Shown piece after piece: positions 9,477-17,636 of a stretch of 64,000 nucleotides of DNA (within the stretch, counting starts at the first letter, position 1; every line of letters starts with the position of its first letter). Source of the DNA: Chitinophagaceae bacterium 26-R-25 (GTDB taxonomy: Bacteria; Bacteroidota; Bacteroidia; Chitinophagales; Chitinophagaceae); contig JARWSJ010000002.1 of NCBI GenBank assembly GCA_029906195.1, forward strand, positions 744,001 to 808,000, read 5' to 3'. A model generated the notes under the pieces. That model saw nothing but the letters and a program-made list of their open reading frames with translations, was not told the origin of the DNA and did not search any database. The translations under genes and the position numbers were made by a program.

Positions 9477-10616
9477 ATGACACGGTTGCTTTCCCTACTT
9501 ACAACAGCCTTGCTTTGTACGTTGATGTTGCCTTGTAATTACGCAATAGCACAAAACCACACTGAGCATACTACACTCTCCATTGGCAACAAAGCACCCG
9601 ATTTTAATTTACCCGGAATAGATGGCAAAAATTATTCACTCGCTGATTTCAAAAAGGCGAACATACTCGTGATCGTGTTCACCTGCAACCATTGCCCCAC
9701 TGCGCAGGCATATGAGCAACGAATCATCAAACTAACTACAGACTATGCAGCTAAAGGTGTACAAGTGGTAGCCATTATGCCGAACGATCCGCATTCTGTT
9801 CAACTAAACGAACTTGGCTATGCCGATACAGGCGACTCCTTTGAAGAAATGAAATTGCATGCACAAAGAAAACGTTTCAACTTTCCCTACTTATTTGATG
9901 GCGATCATGAAGCTGCGGCTATAGCTTATGGGCCGGTTGCCACTCCGCATGTTTTTATTTTTGATAAAGAAAGAATCCTACGCTACCAGGGACGAATAGA
10001 TGATGTTGAAAAGCCAACCGGCACGCCGAAAAATAAGGATGCACAAAATGCAATTGATGCATTGCTGGCAAACAAGGAGCCTGATGTGAAAACAACAAAA
10101 GTGTTCGGTTGTTCCATCAAATGGAAAGAGAAAGAAGACCTCGTAGCCAGAAGCGACAGCGAGTGGTCCGTCATGCCCGTAACGCTTGACACCATTGGTG
10201 AAAACGGCATCAAAAGTCTTTTGAAAAACAACAGTGACAAACTCCGCCTGATCAATGTATGGGCCACCTGGTGTGGACCTTGCGTAAACGAGCTGCCGTC
10301 ATTCGTTACCATCAACAGAATGTACCGCAAAAGAGATTTTGAATTCATCACCATCAGCGCCGACAATCCCGAAAAGAAAGACAAAGTAATAAAGACCTTA
10401 AAAGAATTAAAACTCTCCAACACCAACTATCTCTATAACCAGGATGATAAATACAAACTCATAGAAGCTGTTGACCCCAACTGGTCCGGCGCCCTGCCAT
10501 ACACGATCCTCATTGAACCCGGCGGCACAATTGTTTATGCACGTCAAGGCACCATCGACCCCATGGAGATGAAGACAATGATCGTGGAGAATGCGTTGAT
10601 TGGGAGGTTTTATTGA
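9477..10616 (+). CDS. Exported protein with two thioredoxin-like domains
   Basis: I start this gene at the ATG at 9477, which gives a clean signal peptide (about 26 residues ending NYAIAQ) and 379 aa; an upstream in-frame start would add sequence translated from an intergenic repeat. Residues about 35-190 are an AhpC/TSA-type redoxin with FTCNHCPTAQ (CxxC). Residues about 235-375 are a TlpA/ResA-like thioredoxin with WATWCGPC (CxxC near 264-268) and a late cis-Pro segment (GALPYTIL). Two-domain fusions of this kind are seen in Bacteroidota. It probably handles thiol-disulfide exchange in the periplasm; the partner is unknown. Confidence 0.85.
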   Translation: MTRLLSLLTTALLCTLMLPCNYAIAQNHTEHTTLSIGNKAPDFNLPGIDGKNYSLADFKKANILVIVFTCNHCPTAQAYEQRIIKLTTDYAAKGVQVVAIMPNDPHSVQLNELGYADTGDSFEEMKLHAQRKRFNFPYLFDGDHEAAAIAYGPVATPHVFIFDKERILRYQGRIDDVEKPTGTPKNKDAQNAIDALLANKEPDVKTTKVFGCSIKWKEKEDLVARSDSEWSVMPVTLDTIGENGIKSLLKNNSDKLRLINVWATWCGPCVNELPSFVTINRMYRKRDFEFITISADNPEKKDKVIKTLKELKLSNTNYLYNQDDKYKLIEAVDPNWSGALPYTILIEPGGTIVYARQGTIDPMEMKTMIVENALIGRFY

Positions 10617-10776
10617 GAGACAAATTCAAAGTGTTTGCTTAAATGTTGACGATCCTACGAAATCGCGTTGACAGCCTAAAAGGAGTGTCTATTGATAGAG
10701 GCTAGGGCTTAATCTGGCAGCTTCGATATAGATATCGCGGATATTGAGTGTATTGGGTGGATGACTACCTGCAAAA

Positions 10777-11004
10777 CTAATTTTTGTCGGTTGGGTTTCT
10801 TGCCGAGTTTAACAAGTAGGCCCCCGTCACTGTAGTTGCTGAGAAAAAAATCGAAAAACCTATTAAGGAATGTCCGCCCCTATAGATCACTTGGTAATGA
10901 GAGCTGATGTCTAAAGCCATTAATAGGAAGAATAAACCAAATAATGCTGACATGCTGAGGAAGAAAATGGCGAAAAAATGTTTTGTAGATGTTATTTTCT
11001 TCAT
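10777..11004 (-). CDS. Small two-TM membrane protein of unknown function
   Basis: A 75-aa protein with two hydrophobic segments (about 9-30 and 43-65) and a basic N terminus (MKKITSTKH). No family is recognised. It is followed, in transcription direction, by about 160 nt before the thioredoxin gene end on the other strand. It may be the last of the minus-strand cluster of small envelope proteins at 10.8-13.9 kb, but spacing of 92 nt to the next gene leaves co-transcription open. Confidence 0.6.
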   Translation of the reverse strand: MKKITSTKHFFAIFFLSMSALFGLFFLLMALDISSHYQVIYRGGHSLIGFSIFFSATTVTGAYLLNSARNPTDKN

Positions 11005-11095
11005 AGGACGAATTTATTGGTGATATATCAATTTGATATTTTAGTTTATTCGCAGGATTTACATATTCCTGGACAGTTCAAGTCGTAATAAAAGA

Positions 11096-11674
11096 CTACT
11101 TACGTCTAGTTTCTATGTAAAATTTCCATGAATAATTATAGTTCGGTTTAAGCTTGTCAATACCGATGTATGGAATGACACCTGGCGCTGATGCCCGATA
11201 CTTGATACTACCGGGGGTTAGTGTTATTTTCTTCGTTTCCCTTGCGTCAAATTCATAAACAGTCTCATTACATTTGAGCGTCATTGGTAAATCTGTGGAA
11301 TTGTAAACTTCGACCTCCGGATCATAGTTCATTGATTCTTCGTCCAACGTAAAAACGCCTTCCTCATTTTCTTTTATTGCTGGCCCAAGTTTTACGCATG
11401 ATTTGTGTACATAACCTTCTTTGTTTGTTTTGATATCAATTATGTTATAAAAGTCATTTTCTGTTTCGGACGAGACAATAAAAATTATCAGGTTTTTTTT
11501 GAGAGAAGATATGACTTCAAATTCCTTCCCAGCACCTTCTCTGAAATTTGCAGTCTTGATAATGGTTCCCATATATGACTGACTTGACGATACAAGGGAG
11601 CACAGTATAAACGAACACAGCACTAAAATTACTTTCCAGTAGTGTTTGCGCGTTGCGATATTCTTCATATTCAT
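11096..11674 (-). CDS. Secreted bacterial SH3-domain protein
   Basis: A 192-aa protein with an N-terminal signal segment (about 12-33, ending SSSQS) and an SH3b-like domain at about 34-85 (GTIIKTANFREGAGKEF, then VHKSCVK). The C-terminal 100 residues are beta-rich with no family I recognise. SH3b domains commonly bind cell-wall peptides. The downstream half (EVYNSTDLPMTLKCNET) resembles a small beta-sandwich. It neighbours other small secreted proteins on the same strand. Start chosen at the first ATG of a tandem MNMK; the second ATG is equally possible. Confidence 0.72.
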   Translation of the reverse strand: MNMKNIATRKHYWKVILVLCSFILCSLVSSSQSYMGTIIKTANFREGAGKEFEVISSLKKNLIIFIVSSETENDFYNIIDIKTNKEGYVHKSCVKLGPAIKENEEGVFTLDEESMNYDPEVEVYNSTDLPMTLKCNETVYEFDARETKKITLTPGSIKYRASAPGVIPYIGIDKLKPNYNYSWKFYIETRRK

Positions 11675-11734
11675 GATTAAAACTATTTTTTATCGATATG
11701 GTTTTTTTTCTAACAAATTGCTAAAGCTGATTCT

Positions 11735-12658
11735 CTACTTGTCGTCGAATTTGAAATTGTTCATTAATGCATTGAAGTGCAATACATCAACTGGCCCGTA
11801 CGATTCTTCTGGTATTTCAAAAGTTATCATAAAAAATGTTCCGTCTTTTACACACATAATCACTTCTGAATGCATTTTAAATGTTTCACCACTCAAGGTT
11901 ATTTTTTGATCTAACGTCAATATTTTTGATTCGACTCCTCCTAACTTTCCATTCCTGGTCTTTTTAATCTTGATATCGGCGCTATTAAACGAGGCTTCTA
12001 AATTGTCTTTGTTCATTACTAATTCATACATGTTGGACAAAGTGATGCCTGGGATTTTTACTGCTCTGATAGATATTTGTCGGGAGGATGAAGGGTCAGA
12101 AGCGATAACAAGTTGATTCTCGGCAATTCCCATTGACGTTGTCCATCCGACCGGAAATTTGACGTGAAATTTGAATTCCTTATTGTAATAATTGTTGTCC
12201 TTAAATGTAGCAGAGGCGCTAGGGTCCTTTTGTTTGGAAAATGTCTTTTCCTTTGATTCAATCGGATATTTTTGAGAAATAAAGTAAAAGAAATCTCCGT
12301 CGTCACCGGTGACTAAACCTATAGTCACAATGTCATCTGTCAGTCTTTTTTCCCAGGTAGAGTCGTTAATGACCGCATAGTTGTGTGAATAGAATTTTTT
12401 AAGTTGTGTCAGCATGGCATTATCGACCGGTTTTATAAAGACCTGATCACAATACCCTTTTTTTCCGAAAGTATAATAGCAGTTCATTTTATCGCCCTTC
12501 CATTGCATGTATTTTGTTCCATCTTTTAGGATCGATGTTTCAAATAGTTTATCAGGAAATTCTTCAATGATTTGGTCTATTGTGTAGCCAAGTCTATCCT
12601 GAGCGTTGATAGACCAAAAAGAAAAGAAAAATAAGAAACATGCAATTAATCGTTTCAT
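11735..12658 (-). CDS. Secreted protein with a C-terminal PsbP/DUF1795-like domain
   Basis: A 307-aa protein with a clear signal peptide ending in SINAQ (about residue 20). Residues 21-130 are a small alpha/beta region with no known match. Residues about 155-307 have the look of a PsbP/LpqN-like fold: FKFHVKFPVGW near the start, a run of strands with a conserved ITLSNMYELV helix, and a closing FNALMNNFKFDD. These domains occur in many secreted proteins without a known catalytic role. The domain call is from pattern only. Confidence 0.7.
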   Translation of the reverse strand: MKRLIACFLFFFSFWSINAQDRLGYTIDQIIEEFPDKLFETSILKDGTKYMQWKGDKMNCYYTFGKKGYCDQVFIKPVDNAMLTQLKKFYSHNYAVINDSTWEKRLTDDIVTIGLVTGDDGDFFYFISQKYPIESKEKTFSKQKDPSASATFKDNNYYNKEFKFHVKFPVGWTTSMGIAENQLVIASDPSSSRQISIRAVKIPGITLSNMYELVMNKDNLEASFNSADIKIKKTRNGKLGGVESKILTLDQKITLSGETFKMHSEVIMCVKDGTFFMITFEIPEESYGPVDVLHFNALMNNFKFDDK

Positions 12659-12817
12659 ATTAACTGGGTTGAGGGCTTGGATTATGAAGATGCAGTAATG
12701 TCTTCGATGGTTGTACGGTGTTCGGTATATATTGTAATTAACCGTAATTGGTTAGAGAAATGAGCTGATACAGTACTTGGCAATAGAGTATTTGGGATGC
12801 TTTGTTAAGTGTGCGGA

Positions 12818-13582
12818 CTAGTCCAGGAATAGACTTCTAAAGAATTTTTTGAATGTTTCGAAATTTGTATAAAATGAATTTTTGTACTTTCTACGTATGA
12901 GAATAGGAACAAAAAAGAAAATAGCTGTTCGGTTAATTGCCTTTAGAAAAGTTTCAAAAATCACCGTTGGTCCAACAGTGCCATATAAGACTAACTTGTC
13001 CTCGTAGGAACTGCAACATGTATAAGTTTCTATGTAGGCTGGATTGTAGCCGGATGCCAATGCGGTTTGCCAGAAGATGAATTTTTCTTTGTCCATGCCA
13101 TCTTCGAATTTTTCTTCAAGATTAGTGGATTCGTCGTCTATTCTGGCGTCATCTTTTGAAAAGACAAAACTCTTATTATGTGACGTTTGTATGACATCAT
13201 CACCATTCGAATCTAAAACGTTTACCTCCTCATTTCCTGAAAGACCAACAAACCTCGTATTGAAAATTGATACAGTTTCGAATTTTGGAAATATGGAAGT
13301 TATTCCAGTTATGATGCCCCCAGATATTCCCGCAATTAAATAAAAGGCAGCCAACATGTTCATGATCTTCAGAATCTCAATGTTTTTCTTTCGCAAAAGA
13401 TATAAGGGAATTGCAAAAAATGCCAAAACCCATATTGAATAGAATGTAAGCGGTACGTTTTTGGCATCCGAACCGGATGACATGTGATACAGGCAAATAA
13501 TTAAGCTTCCAATAAAAATAGAAGCCAATAACATCAAAAAATCAAGAAGTGTTATATACAATACCTTGCCAAGTTTTTTCAT
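12818..13582 (-). CDS. Membrane protein of unknown function
   Basis: A 254-aa protein if started at the ATG at 13582; an upstream TTG would add 12 residues and overlap the previous gene. There are four likely membrane segments: residues about 5-30, 45-65, 78-105 and near the C terminus (AIFFFVPILI). Between the third and fourth lies an extracytoplasmic acidic region with a CCSS pair. The upstream 101-aa membrane protein ends about 32 nt away, so the two are probably co-transcribed. No family recognised. Confidence 0.65.
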   Translation of the reverse strand: MKKLGKVLYITLLDFLMLLASIFIGSLIICLYHMSSGSDAKNVPLTFYSIWVLAFFAIPLYLLRKKNIEILKIMNMLAAFYLIAGISGGIITGITSIFPKFETVSIFNTRFVGLSGNEEVNVLDSNGDDVIQTSHNKSFVFSKDDARIDDESTNLEEKFEDGMDKEKFIFWQTALASGYNPAYIETYTCCSSYEDKLVLYGTVGPTVIFETFLKAINRTAIFFFVPILIRRKYKNSFYTNFETFKKFFRSLFLD

Positions 13583-13614
13583 TTGAACGCCGTTGTTATG
13601 GAATAAATTATTGC

Positions 13615-13920
13615 TCAATGACCTCTATCCGAATCATCTTTCGAAGTCCAAAACATAGAAACAAGAAGATAAACTGCTACGATCAAGTCGACTAGATTCC
13701 ACAACTCTCTTCCTAACGCAATTTTGAATATAGGCTGAAACAATAAGGCCAAACTCAAATATATTATTGCCGCAATGTTTTGATTTTTTTGCTTTGCATT
13801 GTAACTCAACACTAAAAAGCCGATTAGAGAAATAAACCTAATAAGTTGATAGTATCCATATGGCATTTTCAGTAAACATAAGAATAGAAGTACTGCTAAA
13901 GTTGTCTTTAGTGCTTTCAT
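13615..13920 (-). CDS. Small membrane protein (DUF6804-like) of unknown function
   Basis: A 101-aa protein of three to four hydrophobic helices, including FISLIGFLVLSYNAK and IAAIIYLSLALLFQPIF. The pattern YYQLIRFIS..., then FQPIFKI-LGRELWNLVDL, is one I associate with small Bacteroidota membrane proteins of the DUF6804 type, but I am not certain of the family number. It precedes the 254-aa membrane protein on the same strand. Confidence 0.6.
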   Translation of the reverse strand: MKALKTTLAVLLFLCLLKMPYGYYQLIRFISLIGFLVLSYNAKQKNQNIAAIIYLSLALLFQPIFKIALGRELWNLVDLIVAVYLLVSMFWTSKDDSDRGH

Positions 13921-14542
13921 AGCGTTTATTTTAACGAGTTAGTTCCTGCAATAATGCATGAGATGCAACTAGAATAATATTAGTTGCCTTTAGTATGTGA
14001 ATATGTCTTGAAAGATCTGGTTGGGGTGTGGAATTGAGCTCTATTAGGTCGAATTGTCGATCTTTTACTGAGTGAGACTTGTTGGTTTAGGATGACTGAT
14101 CTCGAAAGCTAATTGGTTGATTTATTTTCTTTACGTAACGGACAACATGAAGTTATTCATGAATGTTTGAAATATTTTCTTAGATGTTGGTTTTTTTGAA
14201 AGTAGAGAAAAGTATGTGAGGGCTTTAGGTTATATGTATAGTGGTAAGCTTTTATATATACGGCTAATAGCTCAAAAACGATAATCGTTTTTGCTGCTTC
14301 GGCAATGTCGGTACATATTTGTTTTGTTAAAAGGTAATTTTTTCCGAGTTTTATAGTAATATTTGATTTGCACACCTGATAACCACAATTGAAGAAAGAC
14401 TTCGTTTACGGATCTCCGTGAAAATCGAAGTTCACAGCATATACCTTTGAATCATTTACCCTAGACCGAACAGAGAATTGTCTAAAACGACTTTTTGATT
14501 TGTAAGCAATTCTCTGTTGTTTCAAATAATAACAACCCCGTA
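13921..14542. other. Intergenic region, no convincing gene
   Basis: About 620 nt between a minus-strand cluster and a plus-strand operon. A 72-codon minus-strand frame at 14157-14375 lacks any recognisable feature and I do not support it. No RNA gene was seen. Promoters for the downstream operon presumably lie here. Confidence 0.5.
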
Positions 14543-14748
14543 ATGAAAATGTTCCTCTTTACATTAATTGCGTCAAATAGTATTTATTGCTCTAACGTGA
14601 ACGTTTATGTTTTCGATAGCCCCTATGCTTCGAAATTCCATTTAAAATCTACATGCAAAGGGTTGAGTAATTGTAGTCATAAAATCATATCGATTAGTTT
14701 GGACGCTGCGGAAGAAAGTGGCAAAACGATTGTGGCTGGGAAAAGTAA
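14543..14748 (+). pseudogene. Small Cys/His-rich protein gene with a one-base frameshift near its end
   Basis: From the ATG at 14543 the frame encodes a short signal-like segment, then SKFHLKSTCKGLSNCSHKI and DAAEESGKT. This is the pattern of a common Bacteroidota small protein whose end normally reads GKTLCGWE. Here the original frame continues past GKTI into VAGKSKFHVV, while the next frame reads CGWEK and a stop at 14746-14748. Restoring one base (for example ATTTGT instead of ATTGT at about 14729-14733) gives an intact protein of about 68 aa. The His/Cys spacing suggests a zinc-binding knuckle. It may be a genuine recent lesion or a sequencing error. It lies 39 nt before the first gene of the operon. 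Confidence 0.7.
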
Positions 14749-14786
14749 GTTCCACGTGGTATGATATAACTAATGGTAAACAAACA

Positions 14787-15344
14787 ATGATCTCCGCTAT
14801 AATGAAAAACGTTTTCTATTTCTCCGACTACATAAAGCCTTTTTTAAAGAGGATAAAATTCCTGTTTATTATCGCTGCACGTTTTATTACTATTCTTTTC
14901 AGAAAAGAAAAAAGTATTAAGCCTTTGCAGTTTTCATACGCACGAGAGCGTCACTTTGATAACATCTATTTAATAATTCGCTACAAATTTGAAAATGCAA
15001 TTTGGTACAACTTTAAAAACATTAAGCAAACAACGGAGAAAGGAATTATTGTTCTGAACTTGAAAAATATTCTTGAAACACCGATTGAGCTTATTGTTTA
15101 TGGCTTCTTCAGAAAAGAAATAATTCCAATTAAAATTGACGTTAAAAATATATTGGAAAGTAAATTGTTTCAGGCAGAATTGAAAAATATAGACATCGTT
15201 GAAGTTCGGACAAAGCCTTTCCTATTGAAACGGACTCTGAAATTGAATAATCCAAATTGCGCTTTGACTCTCCCAACGGTAAGCTTAAGATGTTCAAACG
15301 TAGAAATCAAAAACCCCTCATTTAGTCAAACTGAATTTTTATGA
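14787..15344 (+). CDS. Hypothetical protein, first gene of the DUF4407 operon
   Basis: I place the start at the ATG at 14787 (185 aa); another ATG at 14802 begins MKNVFYF and is equally plausible. The protein has one hydrophobic stretch near residues 20-40 (RIKFLFIIAARFITILF), then a beta-rich soluble domain with repeated strand patterns (FENAIWYNFKNIKQTTEKG, PIELIVYGFF). No family recognised. Its stop overlaps the start of the DUF4407 gene by four bases (ATGA), a sign of translational coupling, so it probably works with the downstream membrane proteins. Any frame extended upstream overlaps the frameshifted small gene. Confidence 0.7.
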   Translation: MISAIMKNVFYFSDYIKPFLKRIKFLFIIAARFITILFRKEKSIKPLQFSYARERHFDNIYLIIRYKFENAIWYNFKNIKQTTEKGIIVLNLKNILETPIELIVYGFFRKEIIPIKIDVKNILESKLFQAELKNIDIVEVRTKPFLLKRTLKLNNPNCALTLPTVSLRCSNVEIKNPSFSQTEFL

Positions 15345-16564
15345 AAGTAAGAGACTACTATGTAACCCCAGATTCAAATAGAATAATGCGCCTTTTATGG
15401 CAGGCTGCAGGTGGCGACAGATATTTATTAGAACGTGCGACATACAGCGACCAGGTAAAGTACATGTGCCTGGGAGGTATCGTGTCTGCAACAGGCGCGA
15501 TGGCTGCTCTTGCCGGTGGTTATGCATTCTATACCATCTTTTCTCCGCGAGGCTCAGCGCTAGAGGATGCCAGCAGTACAATCGTCGCTATCCAGTCTGT
15601 TTTTTTTGGGTTGATATGGGGGCTGATCATCTTTAATATTGATAGGTTTATTGTAACCAGCACTGGTAAGGGTGATGGTACGGAGGCCATTACATGGGAT
15701 GAATTTAAAGGTGCTATTCCCCGTATTATAATGGGCGCGATCATAGCCCTTACAATTTCAAAACCAGTCGAAATTAGAATGTTTAAGACAGAGATAGATA
15801 TAAGATTAAAGGAGAAACAAATAGAACAGCAAACAGAATATATAGAAAAAACAAGGAAAAATTTTCAAATAGAACTTGACAGAAATGCAAAAGATTTAGC
15901 AAAATATGAACAAGAAATTCAAGATAAAATAGCAAGACATAAATTCTTGGAATCTCAATATATTGAAGAGGCCCGAATAGTTACTGTAGGGCCAAGAGCT
16001 TTGGCTCTCAAAGCTCAAATGGATAAGGTCGATCAAGAAATTCGTCAGGATAAACAAGACTCGGAATATCTAAAATTGATCAAGGAGAAAGAGAATATTG
16101 AAAAAAGATTAAACGCGGATCTTCAAGTGAGTCAGAAGACTGCCGACGGCTTGGATGGGTTGCTTGAACGTATAAAATTGTCACACGAAGTTTCCGGCTG
16201 GGTAATTTCTCTGTTCATAACCTTGCTTTTCATGGCGATAGAATTGACCCCTGTTTTTTTCAAATTGATGCTTACCAAAACCCCTTATGATTACCTGGCA
16301 GAAAACAGGGACGATTTAATAAAGGCAGAAAACGGGATCGAAGTTCGTTATGATTATTACAAAGATAAGGTTGGTCAGGAGCGTCACTTGGTTATTCATC
16401 ATGAGTCGGAAAAAATGATCTATGAAAAGATCAAGCTAACTGAAATTCAAAAGGAACTTACCGACTATGCGGTAGAGCAGTATAAAAATAGGGAAAAGAA
16501 AAAAATTGATGAAAATCTTGATGCTTACATAAAAAACGTTCAGTTCGATGAATCAAGCAATTGA
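15341..16564 (+). CDS. DUF4407 membrane protein with central coiled coil
   Basis: A 407-aa protein matching the DUF4407 layout. Two TM helices lie at about 43-68 and 82-106 (the second reading SVFFGLIWGLIIFNIDRFIV), a third around 127-145 (RIIMGAIIALTISKPVEI), then a long charged coiled coil (about 150-275, rich in K/E/Q), a fourth TM segment (about 285-310) and a charged C-terminal helix. The soluble coiled coil lies between membrane segments, so the protein may span a gap or sense tension. No enzymatic motif is seen. It overlaps the genes on both sides (4 and 17 nt), placing it at the core of a membrane complex operon. DUF4407 has no established function that I know of. Confidence 0.88.
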   Translation: MKVRDYYVTPDSNRIMRLLWQAAGGDRYLLERATYSDQVKYMCLGGIVSATGAMAALAGGYAFYTIFSPRGSALEDASSTIVAIQSVFFGLIWGLIIFNIDRFIVTSTGKGDGTEAITWDEFKGAIPRIIMGAIIALTISKPVEIRMFKTEIDIRLKEKQIEQQTEYIEKTRKNFQIELDRNAKDLAKYEQEIQDKIARHKFLESQYIEEARIVTVGPRALALKAQMDKVDQEIRQDKQDSEYLKLIKEKENIEKRLNADLQVSQKTADGLDGLLERIKLSHEVSGWVISLFITLLFMAIELTPVFFKLMLTKTPYDYLAENRDDLIKAENGIEVRYDYYKDKVGQERHLVIHHESEKMIYEKIKLTEIQKELTDYAVEQYKNREKKKIDENLDAYIKNVQFDESSN

Positions 16565-17636
16565 TAGAGTAAGACTGCTTTTCTGTTTCTTTTCGGGAGA
16601 AGACGACTTTATTATACGGAAATGTAATTTTCGTATTCAAATATACTTTGCCTTAATTGGATTTTTTGTGATACTGCTTTTTGCTGGTTGCTGGGCAAGT
16701 GCTTCGCTTTTTACGTCTCATATCTTTGATGAGGCTAGATGGATCAGTTTGCCCGTAGGCATCGTGTGGGCCCTACTTGTCACAAATCTTTATTTGCTTC
16801 TTTTGTATACAATTTCTCCGGAATTGTTGCCTGTTGCCCGCAAGAAGATTATTAAAGAAAAGGGGAGGAAGAAAAAAGTTGTAGAAGGAGAGGAGAAAGT
16901 AAAGAAAGGTTTCGTTTTTAGTTTTTCTTTTTTGTTTCGAACGGGGTTGATAACATTTCTGGGGATAGTATTGGCTCAACCATTTAATGTCAGCCTTTTC
17001 GCTCACAATTACGAAGAGGGTGATAGATTCGCAGAAGCCATAAAACATATTCTTTCCACTAATCCCGGGTCATGGTTCATCACCGTCGCGGTTTGTGTTG
17101 CGATGTTGTTGCCCATTCAATTTAAGTACAGAATCCGAAAAATTTCGCAAAAGAATTTCGAAAAAGATTTTGAAGGTAATGATGTTACAAAAGGAATAAG
17201 GCGTTTGAGAGAGCAATTAGGCTATACGACGGATCCTGAAAACCTTTATAAACAAATCCTTTCTTTTGACATTAATTCCATTCGTACTTCTGATTTTTAT
17301 TTTCAAAAATCGCTGATCCAATACCGCATTATTCTTGAAGAATATGAACAATTTAAAAAAACATATTCTTTCTTACTCACCGAAAGGAATATACAAGGCA
17401 ACCGTCATTGTTGGGAAAACTTAATGCCCCATCTCAATACACTAGAAAGAATTAATCCGAAGAAATATCAGATAATCTACGGTCAACTTAAAGAAAATCT
17501 GAAAGCGGAGAAATCAGCATTTGAAAAGTACGAGTATTGGGCAGACCATCCCTTCCGCACAAAACGACGTGTAACCACAAGGAAATTTGCTGCCGAGAAA
17601 GATTTATTACAAACTTTTTATAAAGAAAATAATTGA
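16548..17636 (+). CDS. Four-TM membrane protein, partner of DUF4407
   Basis: A 362-aa protein. TM segments lie at about 25-52 (FALIGFFVILLFAGCWASA), 64-88, 125-145 (GLITFLGIVLAQPFNVSLF) and 175-195. A basic loop (about 97-120, rich in K/E) separates the pairs, and a charged helical C-terminal half follows. The order of helices, especially the RxGLITFLGIVLAQPF segment, resembles the RIIMGAIIALTISKP segment of the upstream DUF4407 protein, so the two may be distant paralogues; this is inference. The start overlaps the preceding gene by 17 nt and the end overlaps the next by 4 nt. Confidence 0.78.
   Translation: MNQAIDRVRLLFCFFSGEDDFIIRKCNFRIQIYFALIGFFVILLFAGCWASASLFTSHIFDEARWISLPVGIVWALLVTNLYLLLLYTISPELLPVARKKIIKEKGRKKKVVEGEEKVKKGFVFSFSFLFRTGLITFLGIVLAQPFNVSLFAHNYEEGDRFAEAIKHILSTNPGSWFITVAVCVAMLLPIQFKYRIRKISQKNFEKDFEGNDVTKGIRRLREQLGYTTDPENLYKQILSFDINSIRTSDFYFQKSLIQYRIILEEYEQFKKTYSFLLTERNIQGNRHCWENLMPHLNTLERINPKKYQIIYGQLKENLKAEKSAFEKYEYWADHPFRTKRRVTTRKFAAEKDLLQTFYKENN

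Noticed and set aside
14157-14375. Minus-strand frame of 72 codons in the gap before the DUF4407 operon
   Set aside because: No signal, domain or ribosome-binding context; composition looks like random AT-rich DNA.
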